Shown here: positions 8,601 to 16,485 of the stretch, in pieces | Layout of the letters: each line of letters starts with the position of its first letter | How positions within the stretch are numbered: position 1 is the stretch's first letter | Source: JAVKSM01 sp039583705 | Lineage (GTDB): Bacteria; Actinomycetota; Actinomycetes; Mycobacteriales; Pseudonocardiaceae | Assembly: GCA_039583705.1 (NCBI GenBank) | Contig: JAVKSM010000041.1 | Span: forward strand, 1-24,315 | Direction of reading: 5' to 3' | DNA length: 24,315 nucleotides | Position numbers and translations under genes: made by a program | Notes under the pieces: model-generated | The model's database searches: none | The model's input: only the letters and a program-made list of their open reading frames with translations | What the model was told of the DNA's origin: nothing

Positions 8601-9675
8601 CTGGCCGAGTACCAGCGCCAACCTGGAGATCGTGGACGTGTGGGCCAGCCGGGCGCCGATTTCCCCGACTGGGTTGCGGGTGCTCGACGGCGAACCGGTG
8701 CCCGCCATCGGACCCGACCTGGAACCGGTCGGCCGGGTGGCCGGCCGTCCCTACCGGCTGCCCGAGAACGAGGACACCGCCTTCCAGGGCTCCAACGTGC
8801 TCGGGCTCGGCTTCACCATGGCTCCGGAGGAGGCCGCCGAGCTCATCGCCCGCGACCCCCGCAACGCCGAAGCGCTGCAGCCCTACGTGATCGGCAAGGA
8901 CCTCAACCAACGCCCCGACACCTCCGCCAGCCGCTGGGTCATCAACTTCCGGGACTGGCCGCTCGACCGGGCCGAGGAGTACCCCGAGCTGATCGACCGC
9001 GTCCGTCGCCTCGTCAAACCCGAACGCGACCGCAACAACCGAGCGCAGCGACGAAACCGCTGGTGGATCTACGCCGAGCGAGCGCCAGACCTGTACGAGG
9101 CGATTTCGGGGCTCGACCACGTGCTCGCGCTGTCGCTGGTGAGCAACGCGGTCCTGCCGGTGCGGGTACCGACCGGGCAGGTCTTCGGGCACGCGTGCGC
9201 CGTCTTCGCGCTGGATGACTTCGCCAGCCTGGCGGTGCTGTCCTCCAGCGTCCACAGCTCCTGGGTCATCCGCTACACCTCGACCATGCGGACCGACATC
9301 CGTTACGCGCCGTCCGACGTGTTCCTCACCTTGCCCCGGCCCGCGCCGACCCCAAAGCTGCACACCCTCGGGCGGCGGCTGGACACCGAGCGCCGCGAGC
9401 TGATGCGCTCCCGCGGCTGGGGGCTGACCACCACCTACAACCACGTCCACAGCCCCACCGACCGCGACCCCGCCGTCCAGGCGCTGCGCGAGCTGCACGC
9501 CGCCATCGATGACGCCGTGCTCGCCGCCTACGGCTGGGATGACCTCGACCCACAGCTCGGCCACCACCCCACCAAGATCGGCACCCGGTGGACCGTCAGC
9601 CCGGCGGCCCGCTTCGAGCTGCTCGACCGGCTACTGGGGGAGAACCACCGCCGCCACGCCGACGAGTCCCGCTGA
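5620..9675 (+). CDS. drmMI: DrmMI, DISARM adenine-specific DNA methyltransferase
   Basis: A 1351-residue N6-adenine methyltransferase of the large Eco57I/type IIG-like kind, which in DISARM modifies host DNA and so marks it as self. The N-terminal ~550 residues resemble the helical and restriction-like leader of such enzymes. Then come HYTP (583-586), the SAM-binding motif I IAMGSGAFLVAACRY (MGSGAF at 634-639), VDINPLAVEMAKLSLW (~703) and catalytic motif IV NPPF (905-908). The rest is a target-recognition and C-terminal domain. I chose the GTG at 5620 because it overlaps the drmD stop as GTGA; an upstream GTG at 5593 adds nine basic residues. No endonuclease motif is obvious. It ends 30 nt before the convergent PIN-like gene. 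The target sequence cannot be read from the protein. Confidence 0.93.
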   Translation: MRGRRRSGPAGEAARRRHGWLELLQSSGPFLTLPVVDRVFPNGLPAVPARRRAELRAAVAAMLDSRGHGRHWLVRTLLCDVLGWGTHLLIDTAVPDSLAEIVVEHSAVLRPDFAFHAEDSPEDTRENEEPGDDETEPGDAAVTNPYRLLGCYTPWGSHPLARTTVGGWTASPAERLAVLLRARDVPVGLVTDGRWWALVWAPAGGATGVAVWDAGLFSEEPESLQAFVALLERARFLGVAAPERLPQLLIESQQRQEEVTETLGRQVRDAVELLLGTLDRLDTDSGGRLLSGVDDDELYAGVVTVMMRVVFLLFAEERRLLPSDDELYATGYSVGRLVEELESRAVLAGEQSLEHRTGAWHRLLAVSRAVHGGVAHEDLRLPAYGGGLFDPDTHPWLEGRARGEPPGTPHPPAVDDRTVLRMLRAVQYVDIGGERRRLTFRALGVEQIGYVYEGLLDLEVRTAPEVVLGLVRPPDWPKSKEPAEIPLTEARAWLAEVPPRLAPRLRARTGWSESRVEQALARRLAEHERTGVSRTVGADPDLLAAILPLAPVLRWDERGLPAITLPGRRYVAPSTRRAATGTHYTPRELAEQVVVGALQPLVYRPGPLQTANRDAWALRPSEALLGLRVADIAMGSGAFLVAACRYLADRLVEAWTAEGRADALRATAQREHSQRASTADAEVPPVLRSARRLVAEHCLYGVDINPLAVEMAKLSLWLVTMDRERPFGFLDDRFLCGDSLLGLTSLDQLEELHVDPAAGRRIHHGALDFTAEFRPLLQHAADLRRQITAHPVVTIRDVEHKQRLLAESRELTRRLTVVADAVTGTGMLAASLTGRRPDAPFTALALHLAPGLDGREDGLAAKADHLLNTGRPAGREPRRPLHWPLAFPEVVVDSPAPGFDAIVGNPPFLGGQSISRRLGGDYLAWLQRWDGGGVRGSADLAARFVLRAHRLLSSRGQLGYLATNTLVQGKTLVVGMMQAVEHGLSVRAGRSSHPWPSTSANLEIVDVWASRAPISPTGLRVLDGEPVPAIGPDLEPVGRVAGRPYRLPENEDTAFQGSNVLGLGFTMAPEEAAELIARDPRNAEALQPYVIGKDLNQRPDTSASRWVINFRDWPLDRAEEYPELIDRVRRLVKPERDRNNRAQRRNRWWIYAERAPDLYEAISGLDHVLALSLVSNAVLPVRVPTGQVFGHACAVFALDDFASLAVLSSSVHSSWVIRYTSTMRTDIRYAPSDVFLTLPRPAPTPKLHTLGRRLDTERRELMRSRGWGLTTTYNHVHSPTDRDPAVQALRELHAAIDDAVLAAYGWDDLDPQLGHHPTKIGTRWTVSPAARFELLDRLLGENHRRHADESR

Positions 9676-9705
9676 CACATCTGCCGCTGGAGTGATCGAC
9701 GGTGT

Positions 9706-10248
9706 TCACTTTCGGAACGGGAGCGGATCCTGCGGCGGGTCCTGCTCCTTCGGAGCGGCTGGCACCGCGCGTCCCGCCGGCCGTGGGCGTGGCGCGGATG
9801 GGACTGATGGCACCGCACCGGGCTGGTAGGACCGCTCGTACGGCATCGCACGGCGGTCGAGCTGCAACCAGATTGGTCCCGATCGTTCGACCAGCCCCTC
9901 GACGGCGTCCCAGTGCCGCAGCAGCAGGCGAGCGAAATGCCAGCGCGTGGCGTTGCGTTCCGGAGGCGCCAGGTGCACACATCGCAAACCGGCGTCGATC
10001 GCGGTCTGGGCCTCCCAGGGTCCGGTCCGGATATGCCGGTCGTTGGTGATCGCGACCCAGCCGCGCGCTGCCACCGCGGGTATCCAGTCGAGGTCATCGC
10101 GGGGCATGACGCCGTCGATGGGTGGATGGCTCGCCACCACGAGGTCCGATCGCAGGCGCATCAGCCCCAGGCCGAGACCGGCGAGATCCTCGTCGACGTA
10201 GAAGCACACCCGCGCCAGATCGACAGGTGGCACGCCGCGAGCTGTCAC
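9706..10248 (-). CDS. PIN-like putative toxin ribonuclease
   Basis: A 180-residue protein whose first ~140 residues look like a PIN-like nuclease of the DUF5615/Mut7-C/VapC45 group. It opens with FYVDEDL (D19, E20 and D21, the usual first acidic site), has DDLDW around 51-55, and ITNDRHIRT (D70), the typical second acidic motif after a strand. The last ~40 residues are a proline-rich, low-complexity tail. PIN toxins usually cleave RNA and are held in check by a co-encoded antitoxin. The gene starts at a GTG overlapping the upstream stop by 4 nt (GTGA), so it is translationally coupled to the DUF433 gene, the normal order for an antitoxin-toxin pair. It lies antisense inside the DISARM locus, 30 nt from the end of drmMI. 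Fold assignment is reasonably firm; toxin activity is inferred. Confidence 0.75.
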   Translation of the reverse strand: MTARGVPPVDLARVCFYVDEDLAGLGLGLMRLRSDLVVASHPPIDGVMPRDDLDWIPAVAARGWVAITNDRHIRTGPWEAQTAIDAGLRCVHLAPPERNATRWHFARLLLRHWDAVEGLVERSGPIWLQLDRRAMPYERSYQPGAVPSVPSAPRPRPAGRAVPAAPKEQDPPQDPLPFRK

Positions 10249-10946
10249 GCCGCGGGCGGGTGGGACCGGGTGTAACGGGCCGCCTGGTCGACCTGGTCCT
10301 CGGTGAGGTGGTACCAACTGGCCACCTCGGCCGGATCCTCGCCCCCGTCGACGAATGCGGCGACGGTCCTCGCGAGCACATTGCTGTCGCCGACCACCGG
10401 CTGCCCGCCCCGCTTGCGCGGATCCCAGTGCAGGTCGGGGAAGTCGGGATCGACGCGGAGACGCACGACGTTGCGCAGCGCGCTGTTGTCCATCTCCGCG
10501 GTGTCGACGACCTCGAGCACCCACGGCGCGAGCTGGATCTGGCCGCAGCGGGCGACGACCGCGAACTCGTCGGGCAGGCCGGCCACCGCCTGCGCCTTGA
10601 TGAGCAGTTCGCGGCCGTGCGCGGCGAGGTAGAGGAAGCCGCGGGCCAATGGGTACTCCGCGTCGATCTCCTCGCGGAGGACCTCGATGGCGCGACGCAT
10701 CCGTTGGACCGGGATGGCGTCCTCGTCGCGGTAGTTCGCCAGCAGCCGGGTCTCGACGAACTCCCCCCAGGTCACCCAGCGGGTGTCAACGCGTTCGCGG
10801 CGCAGGATCGGCTGGTACTGCTTGCCACCGCTGCGGTAGCCGTTGAGCCAGCGGTGTGCGGTGCCCGTGGTGAGGCCGAGCAGCCGGTCGACCTGCCGGT
10901 AGGTATAGGTCGGCCGGTCGAGCAGGGAGACGACCTGCGAATCCAC
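10245..10946 (-). CDS. HTH and DUF433 protein, putative antitoxin
   Basis: A 233-residue protein with an N-terminal helix-turn-helix of MerR-like appearance (about 15-38: YTYRQVDRLLGL then TAHRWL) and a C-terminal DUF433 domain (~176-228) ending in AEVASWYHLTEDQVDQAARY, the small winged-helix-like fold of VapB-like antitoxins. The middle part (~60-165) is a conserved-looking linker with no domain I can name. DUF433 proteins are commonly paired with DUF5615/PIN-like proteins, as here, where the PIN-like gene follows with a 4-nt overlap. The two DNA-binding regions suggest autoregulation and toxin neutralisation. The GTG start at 10946 is the first reasonable one after the divergent spacer shared with drmA. 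An in-frame extension further upstream would run into drmA and is unlikely. Confidence 0.75.
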   Translation of the reverse strand: MDSQVVSLLDRPTYTYRQVDRLLGLTTGTAHRWLNGYRSGGKQYQPILRRERVDTRWVTWGEFVETRLLANYRDEDAIPVQRMRRAIEVLREEIDAEYPLARGFLYLAAHGRELLIKAQAVAGLPDEFAVVARCGQIQLAPWVLEVVDTAEMDNSALRNVVRLRVDPDFPDLHWDPRKRGGQPVVGDSNVLARTVAAFVDGGEDPAEVASWYHLTEDQVDQAARYTRSHPPAA

Positions 10947-11033
10947 GGTCCGAGGATTGCACACCCGCCAGTGGCCGACGTCGATTTCGACCTCCGCATG
11001 TCCGGTGGCGCCGACGCTGTCGGTGCGAGCCTC

Positions 11034-11047
11034 TAACCTTCGGTACC
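11034..11047 (+). promoter_or_regulatory. Candidate leaderless promoter of drmA
   Basis: TAACCT (11034-11039) matches the actinobacterial -10 pattern TANNNT and lies 8 nt before the drmA GTG. Transcription would therefore begin at or just before the start codon, and there is no Shine-Dalgarno sequence ahead of the GTG. No convincing -35 box is seen. The 101-nt gap (10947-11047) must also hold the promoter of the divergent DUF433/PIN-like pair. Confidence 0.5.
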
Positions 11048-14000
11048 GTGAGCCAACGCAACGGCCGCGACGACCAGGTGCGCTCAGTGGAAGTGCGCGC
11101 CGAGCTGGAGGAGTTGCTGGAGCGTGACCTGCTCGGTCCGTGGAACGGGCCGGAGGAGGAACTGCCGCCCGGGATGTCGCCCGCCGAGCGCTACCTGCTG
11201 GGCCGCCTGGTCCCAAGCGTCCAACCCGCCGTGTCCACCCCGGATCCCGCGGTGCTGGACACCGACCCGGAGACGGTCGACCGGGAGACAGCGGGGGTGG
11301 ACGACACCGACGTCACCGACGTCGAGCCGGAGGCCACGGTTCGGGCTGGCAGCATGGCGGCGTCGTCGCTGGGGTTGCGCTTCGCGGTTCCCGCCGACGT
11401 CGACCTGGTGCGGGTCGAGGCGTGCTGGGGCCGCTACGAGCGAGCCCCGTCCGAGATTCAAGTGACCGAGCAGGGCCGTCCCCGCATGGTGTGGCGGCGC
11501 ACGCCCGCTGGCGGTGGCGTTGACGTGGCCTTGGACGTCGAGGGTGACGGCGAGCACATCCCGGATCCGCTGCAGGAAGGCGTTGTGCTTCGCTGCACGG
11601 TGCGCCACCGCGGCGCGCGCCGGGTCGTTGACGTGGCGTTGGTCAACGCCCAGTCCGCGGCCGCGACCATGGCCGATACCGCCCGGCTCTACCAGGTTGG
11701 GTTGACGGTGACCGCGTTCGACGGAGCGAGCGCGATCTTCGTGGGGCACAACGACCCCGCGCTCAGCGACCCACCGGACCGCGGCGACGACGAACGGCTG
11801 CATTTGGCGCTGCTGCACCGCCGCCAGCGGGAGTACGCGGCCGGGCGGCAGTGCGCCGTCGACGCGTGGGCCCGGTCTGGCGAAGAGCGGGCTTGGAAGT
11901 TGGCGACTACGAGCTTTCCCAGCGCCGACGTCCCGTTGGTCGTGCCCGGTGACACCGCGCGGATGCCGGGGCTGGTGCTGGACATGGCCCGTCTCGGCGC
12001 CCCCGAGCTGGCCCGCGATGAGTTGGTGCGGGCGTTGCGGCCGCTGGTGTCGGGCTACCGGGCCTGGCTGGACGAGCAGGAACACCGGCTCGCCGTCGAC
12101 GCGGAGGTCGCGGCCTACCACCCCGCTGGGGAGTATGCGCTGGCGGCGGCCCGGGCGCTGGCGGACCGGCTCGACCGCGCGGTTGACCTGTTGCGTGACA
12201 ACGGGCTGGCGCGAGAGGCGTTCCGGTTCGCCAACCAGGCGATGGCGTTGCAACGGGTCCATGGCGAGCTCGTCCGCGCCCGCATGGCCGACCCGGGGCT
12301 GGGCGTCGCCGAGGCGTTGCGCCGGCTCGACGTGCCCGCGAACCGAAGCTGGCGTCCGTTCCAACTCGCGTTCGTGCTGCTCTGCCTTCCCGGGCTGACT
12401 GACCCGCGCCATCCCGACGCGCATCGCGGCGTCCACGACGCGCAGGTGCAGTTGTTGTTCTTCCCCACCGGAGGGGGCAAGACCGAGGCCTACCTCGGTC
12501 TGACCGCCTACACCTTCGCGATCCGCCGGCTGCAGGGTGTGGTCGGGCAGGGTGCGGACGCGCGGGACGGCACCGACGGCGTTGCGGTGCTCATGCGCTA
12601 CACGTTGCGGCTGCTGACCGCCCAGCAGTTCCAGCGGGCGGCGGCTCTGGTCTGCGCCTGCGAGTGGCTACGCCGGGAGCGGCTGGCCAACGGGGACGGG
12701 CGCTGGGGTACGACGCCGTTCCGCGTGGGGCTGTGGGTGGGCAGCAAGGTCACCCCGAACAGTTACGAGGAGGCGGAGCGTCAGGTCAGCGATGCGCGCG
12801 GGCACGACGGCGGGGTCGGCGGCGCGTTGCAGCTCGTCGCCTGCCCGTGGTGCGGCTCGCGGCTATTGGCCAGCCGTGATCTCACGGCGGTCAAGGTGCG
12901 ACGCCGGGTGCTGCTGCACTGCGGTGACCCCGAGGGCGACTGTCCGTTCACCGAGCGGCACTCCCGCGACGAGGGTCTGCCGGTCCTCACGGTCGACGAG
13001 GAGATCTACCGGCTGACGCCCGCGTTGGTGATCAGCACGGTCGACAAGTTCGCCCAGCTGCCCTGGAAGGCGGCCACCGCGCCGCTGTTCGGGCTGGTCG
13101 ACACCCGCTGCCCGCGCCACGGCTGGCAGAACCCCGAGTTCGTCGGGTTCTGCCGGTCCCGCCACCCCGCCGCTGGTGGCCTGCCGGCCACGCAGCCCGA
13201 GCCGGTGATGCGGCTGCGCCCGCCCGACCTGGTGATCCAGGACGAGCTGCATCTCATCAGCGACGCGCTGGGCTCACTCGTCGGCCTGTACGAGACCGTG
13301 ATCGATCGCTTCTGCAGCTGCCGCGACGGCACCGCCACGGTGCGTCCGCTGCTCGTGGCGTCGACCGCCACCATCCGCCGCGCCCGCGACCAGGTCGAGC
13401 AGGTGTTCGCCCGCGACCTGAGCGTGTTCCCGCCACAGGTCCTCGACGCCGGCGAGACGTTCTTCTCCACCATGGTCGCGCCGAGCGCGGCGACCCCGGC
13501 CCGGCGCTACCGGGGGATCTGCGCCCCCGGTGAGACGCTCAAGTCCGTCGAGATCCGCGTCATGGCCGCGCTGCTCGAACACGGCCAGTACTTGTTCGAC
13601 CGCTACGGCCCGCCCGCCGACCCCTACCTGACCGTTGTCGACTACTTCACCTCGACCCGCGAGCTGGCCGGCATGCGCCGCCTCGTCGACGACGACGTCA
13701 CCGACCGGCTGGCCAGCCTCAAGGTGCGCACCCGCCGGCGCCGCCCCCTGGTCAGCGAGCTCACCAGCCGGATGCCCAGCAGCCGCATCGCCGCCACCCT
13801 GGCCGAGCTGGAGGCTCGCTTCGACCCGGCGTTCGACAGCTCAGCCGCGCTGGAGGAGTTCCGCCGCGACCGGGCCGCCGCGAAGGAGAGCCTGGGAGAC
13901 CGGACACGGCCGCTGGATGTGCTGCTCGCGACGAGCATGCTCCAGGTCGGGGTGGACGTGCCACGGCTCAGGCTGATGGTCGTCACCGGCCAGCCCAAGA

Positions 14001-14632
14001 ACACCGCCGAGTACATCCAGGCGACCTCGCGGGTCGGCCGGACCCCGGACCGGCCCGGGCTGGTGCTGACGATCTTTCAGTGGAGCCGGCCCCGCGACCT
14101 GGGCCACTACGAGAGCTTCACCCACGGCCACGCCACCTTCGGGATGCGGGTGGAAGGGCTGACCACGACCCCGTTCAGCGACCGGGCGCTCGACCGTGGC
14201 CTGTCGGCGGTGCTGGTCGCCGCCCTGCGGCACACGTCGACAGCGACGCTGCCCAACACCGCGGCGCAGCGGGTCAGCCTGACCGGCCCACTGGTCGGCG
14301 AGCTGTTCGACGCGGTGCAGTGGCGCGCCGAACGGGTCACCCACGATGTCGAGCACGCCCAGCAGGTGCGCCAAGACCTCCAGCACCGGCTCGACCGCTG
14401 GGCCGCCCGACGCAAGTCCCTCGCCAGCGGGCTGTTGGGCTACGAGGAGGCCACCGACGTGACGGGCCTGCTACGCGAACCCGACGCCGGCGGGTGGGAC
14501 CTGTGGTCCGCGCCGCGCAGCCTGCGCGAGGTCGAGCCCGAGGTCACGCTGCAACTCGACCGGCACGACCGCAGCCTCGACGAGAGCCCCCCGTGGCACT
14601 ACGGCGAACAGCCCACAGTGACAGCGTCATGA
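11048..14632 (+). CDS. drmA: DrmA, DISARM helicase-domain protein
   Basis: A 1194-residue superfamily 2 helicase-like protein of the DUF1998-associated type, a core component of every DISARM class. The N-terminal ~450 residues are a specific leader. Walker A is PTGGGKTE (473-480) and motif II is DELH (732-735) within LVIQDELHLISD. The second lobe carries TSMLQVGVDVPRL and the motif VI region ATSRVGR (~992-998). Between the motifs lies a zinc-ribbon-like insertion beginning CPWC (C599, C602), with further cysteines near 630. With DrmB it is thought to form the DNA-binding, DNA-loading core of the system. It overlaps drmB as ATGA, implying coupled translation. The protein is intact. The start is the GTG at 11048 beside a -10 box. 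Confidence 0.93.
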   Translation: MSQRNGRDDQVRSVEVRAELEELLERDLLGPWNGPEEELPPGMSPAERYLLGRLVPSVQPAVSTPDPAVLDTDPETVDRETAGVDDTDVTDVEPEATVRAGSMAASSLGLRFAVPADVDLVRVEACWGRYERAPSEIQVTEQGRPRMVWRRTPAGGGVDVALDVEGDGEHIPDPLQEGVVLRCTVRHRGARRVVDVALVNAQSAAATMADTARLYQVGLTVTAFDGASAIFVGHNDPALSDPPDRGDDERLHLALLHRRQREYAAGRQCAVDAWARSGEERAWKLATTSFPSADVPLVVPGDTARMPGLVLDMARLGAPELARDELVRALRPLVSGYRAWLDEQEHRLAVDAEVAAYHPAGEYALAAARALADRLDRAVDLLRDNGLAREAFRFANQAMALQRVHGELVRARMADPGLGVAEALRRLDVPANRSWRPFQLAFVLLCLPGLTDPRHPDAHRGVHDAQVQLLFFPTGGGKTEAYLGLTAYTFAIRRLQGVVGQGADARDGTDGVAVLMRYTLRLLTAQQFQRAAALVCACEWLRRERLANGDGRWGTTPFRVGLWVGSKVTPNSYEEAERQVSDARGHDGGVGGALQLVACPWCGSRLLASRDLTAVKVRRRVLLHCGDPEGDCPFTERHSRDEGLPVLTVDEEIYRLTPALVISTVDKFAQLPWKAATAPLFGLVDTRCPRHGWQNPEFVGFCRSRHPAAGGLPATQPEPVMRLRPPDLVIQDELHLISDALGSLVGLYETVIDRFCSCRDGTATVRPLLVASTATIRRARDQVEQVFARDLSVFPPQVLDAGETFFSTMVAPSAATPARRYRGICAPGETLKSVEIRVMAALLEHGQYLFDRYGPPADPYLTVVDYFTSTRELAGMRRLVDDDVTDRLASLKVRTRRRRPLVSELTSRMPSSRIAATLAELEARFDPAFDSSAALEEFRRDRAAAKESLGDRTRPLDVLLATSMLQVGVDVPRLRLMVVTGQPKNTAEYIQATSRVGRTPDRPGLVLTIFQWSRPRDLGHYESFTHGHATFGMRVEGLTTTPFSDRALDRGLSAVLVAALRHTSTATLPNTAAQRVSLTGPLVGELFDAVQWRAERVTHDVEHAQQVRQDLQHRLDRWAARRKSLASGLLGYEEATDVTGLLREPDAGGWDLWSAPRSLREVEPEVTLQLDRHDRSLDESPPWHYGEQPTVTAS

Positions 14633-16485
14633 CACTGTCAACCAGCCGAGGCGGTGACCGCAACCCCAGCCGCATCGGGCAGGTACGACCGAGCCATTTG
14701 GTCTCCACCTGCGGTGTCGGCGCCGTGATCGACCTGCCGGCGATGAGCGTCATTGTCCGCAGCCTGGAAGCCTGGAGCCAGGAACGCCAAGACACAGTCA
14801 TCGAGCCTCGCCTGCTCGACGAGGTGCGCCACGTGCTCGGCCCGCAAGTCCGGGCGCTACGGGCCGCGCCATGGGATCCGGCGGAAGCCGACGACCCCTG
14901 GTCGCGGGTCGGCGTACCCGTGAGTCCGTTCCCGCGTTGGGTGCGCTGCCCACGCTGTTACCGGCTCGGGTCAATAGACCCGCCCGGCCAGTTCGAACTC
15001 GTGCACCGCTTCGGCCGCCGACCTGACCTCGCCAAGATCGTCCACGCGCAGTGCGACCAGCAGCGGCAGAGCAGGGACGCGAACAAGCGGGCCTGCGTCC
15101 CGGCCCGCTTCCTCGTCGCCTGCGAAGCCGGGCACCTCGACGACTTCCCCTACGTCGAGTTCGTGCACACCGGCCGACCCAAGCTGTGCGGCGGGCCCCG
15201 GCTGGTAATGCGCGACGCCGCGAGCACACTCGGACCGCAAGTTGCCGTCACATGCCTGGAATGCAAGCAGTCCCGCAACATCCAACAGGCAGCCGGCACC
15301 ACCGGCTCCGCTGTCCTGCCACGCTGCCGGGGACGGCACCCGCACCTGCAGCAGTTCGAGTCCTGCGACAAGCCGGTGCGGCTCATCGTGCTCGGAGCCA
15401 GCAACCTGTGGTTCAGCGTCACCGCCAGCGCGCTGCACCTGCCGCAGGGACAACAGGTGAGCGACCTGGTCACCGCCCACTGGGACATCCTCGGCGTCCA
15501 GCCCGACGCAGCCGTCGCGCAGGCGATCATCGACGGCATGCCCGCGCTCGCCGCCCTGCGCGAGGTGCCCATCGACACCGTGTGGCAGGCAATCGAACGG
15601 CTCCGGGCCCACGGCGGTCCCGGCGGCGACAACGCCGAGGAGGACCTGCTCGACGCCGAATGGCGGCTGCTGTCTAAGCCAACGACCGAGCGCCAGGACG
15701 CAGACTTCCGCGCCGTTCCCACCGACCAGGTGCCCGAGGGCTACGACGGGCTGCTAGACCAGGTCGTGCTCGTCTCCCGACTGCGCGAGGTCCAAGCGCT
15801 CGTCGGGTTCACCCGGCTCGCGGCGGCCGAGCGGCGCGACCTGCAACCCGGAAACCGCGTCCCCCTCAGCCGAGGACCCACCGAGTGGGTTCCGGCCGTG
15901 GAGAAGCGGGGCGAGGGAGTGTTCCTGGAGTTCCGCGAAGACACCCTCGCCGCCTGGGAACCCACCGCCGACGAGCATCCCCGGATCGCCGCGCTGCGGG
16001 CGGCCTACGCCCTCTGGGCGTCACGGCGTGACCTCAAGCCCGACCCGCATATCCCCGTCGGACGGGTCCTGCTGCTGCACACCCTCAGCCACGCGCTGAT
16101 CCGCCAGGTATCCCTGGAATGCGGATACTCATCAGCCAGCCTACGTGAGCGCCTCTATATCGGCCGGCCTGGCTCCCGCACCGCGGGCCTGCTGCTGTCC
16201 ACCGCAGCCAGCGACAGCGAGGGAACCCTCGGTGGACTGGTCGCCCTCGGCCAGACCAGACACCTAAAGCGGCTGCTCGACGCCGCGCTGCGCGACGCCG
16301 AGCGATGCTCCTCCGACCCGCTGTGCGCCGAGCACGTCCCCCACGACCCGTCCGACACCATGCACGCGGCTGCCTGCCACGCCTGCCTGTTCGTCTCCGA
16401 GACAAGCTGCGAAATGAACAACCGCTGGCTCGACCGAGCGGTGCTGGTCGACCTCACCCGCGACGGGCTGGCCTTCCCGTTGTGA
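14629..16485 (+). CDS. drmB: DrmB, DUF1998 protein of DISARM
   Basis: A 618-residue DUF1998-type protein, the partner of DrmA. Zinc-binding cysteine pairs are placed as expected: CPRC (107-110), CLEC (209-212), and a C-terminal cluster with C583, C586 and C594 in HAAACHAC...SETSC. An HTLSHALI segment (~485) precedes the C-terminal DUF1998 core. In the family, the DUF1998 domain is usually fused to or encoded beside a helicase such as DrmA and helps engage DNA. The ATG at 14629 overlaps the drmA stop by 4 nt. The gene ends in a GTGA overlap with the drmC start. The protein appears complete. Confidence 0.92.
   Translation: MTLSTSRGGDRNPSRIGQVRPSHLVSTCGVGAVIDLPAMSVIVRSLEAWSQERQDTVIEPRLLDEVRHVLGPQVRALRAAPWDPAEADDPWSRVGVPVSPFPRWVRCPRCYRLGSIDPPGQFELVHRFGRRPDLAKIVHAQCDQQRQSRDANKRACVPARFLVACEAGHLDDFPYVEFVHTGRPKLCGGPRLVMRDAASTLGPQVAVTCLECKQSRNIQQAAGTTGSAVLPRCRGRHPHLQQFESCDKPVRLIVLGASNLWFSVTASALHLPQGQQVSDLVTAHWDILGVQPDAAVAQAIIDGMPALAALREVPIDTVWQAIERLRAHGGPGGDNAEEDLLDAEWRLLSKPTTERQDADFRAVPTDQVPEGYDGLLDQVVLVSRLREVQALVGFTRLAAAERRDLQPGNRVPLSRGPTEWVPAVEKRGEGVFLEFREDTLAAWEPTADEHPRIAALRAAYALWASRRDLKPDPHIPVGRVLLLHTLSHALIRQVSLECGYSSASLRERLYIGRPGSRTAGLLLSTAASDSEGTLGGLVALGQTRHLKRLLDAALRDAERCSSDPLCAEHVPHDPSDTMHAAACHACLFVSETSCEMNNRWLDRAVLVDLTRDGLAFPL

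Noticed and set aside
11084..12436. A 450-codon minus-strand frame opposite drmA
   Set aside because: Shadow of drmA with arginine/glutamine-rich composition and no motifs.
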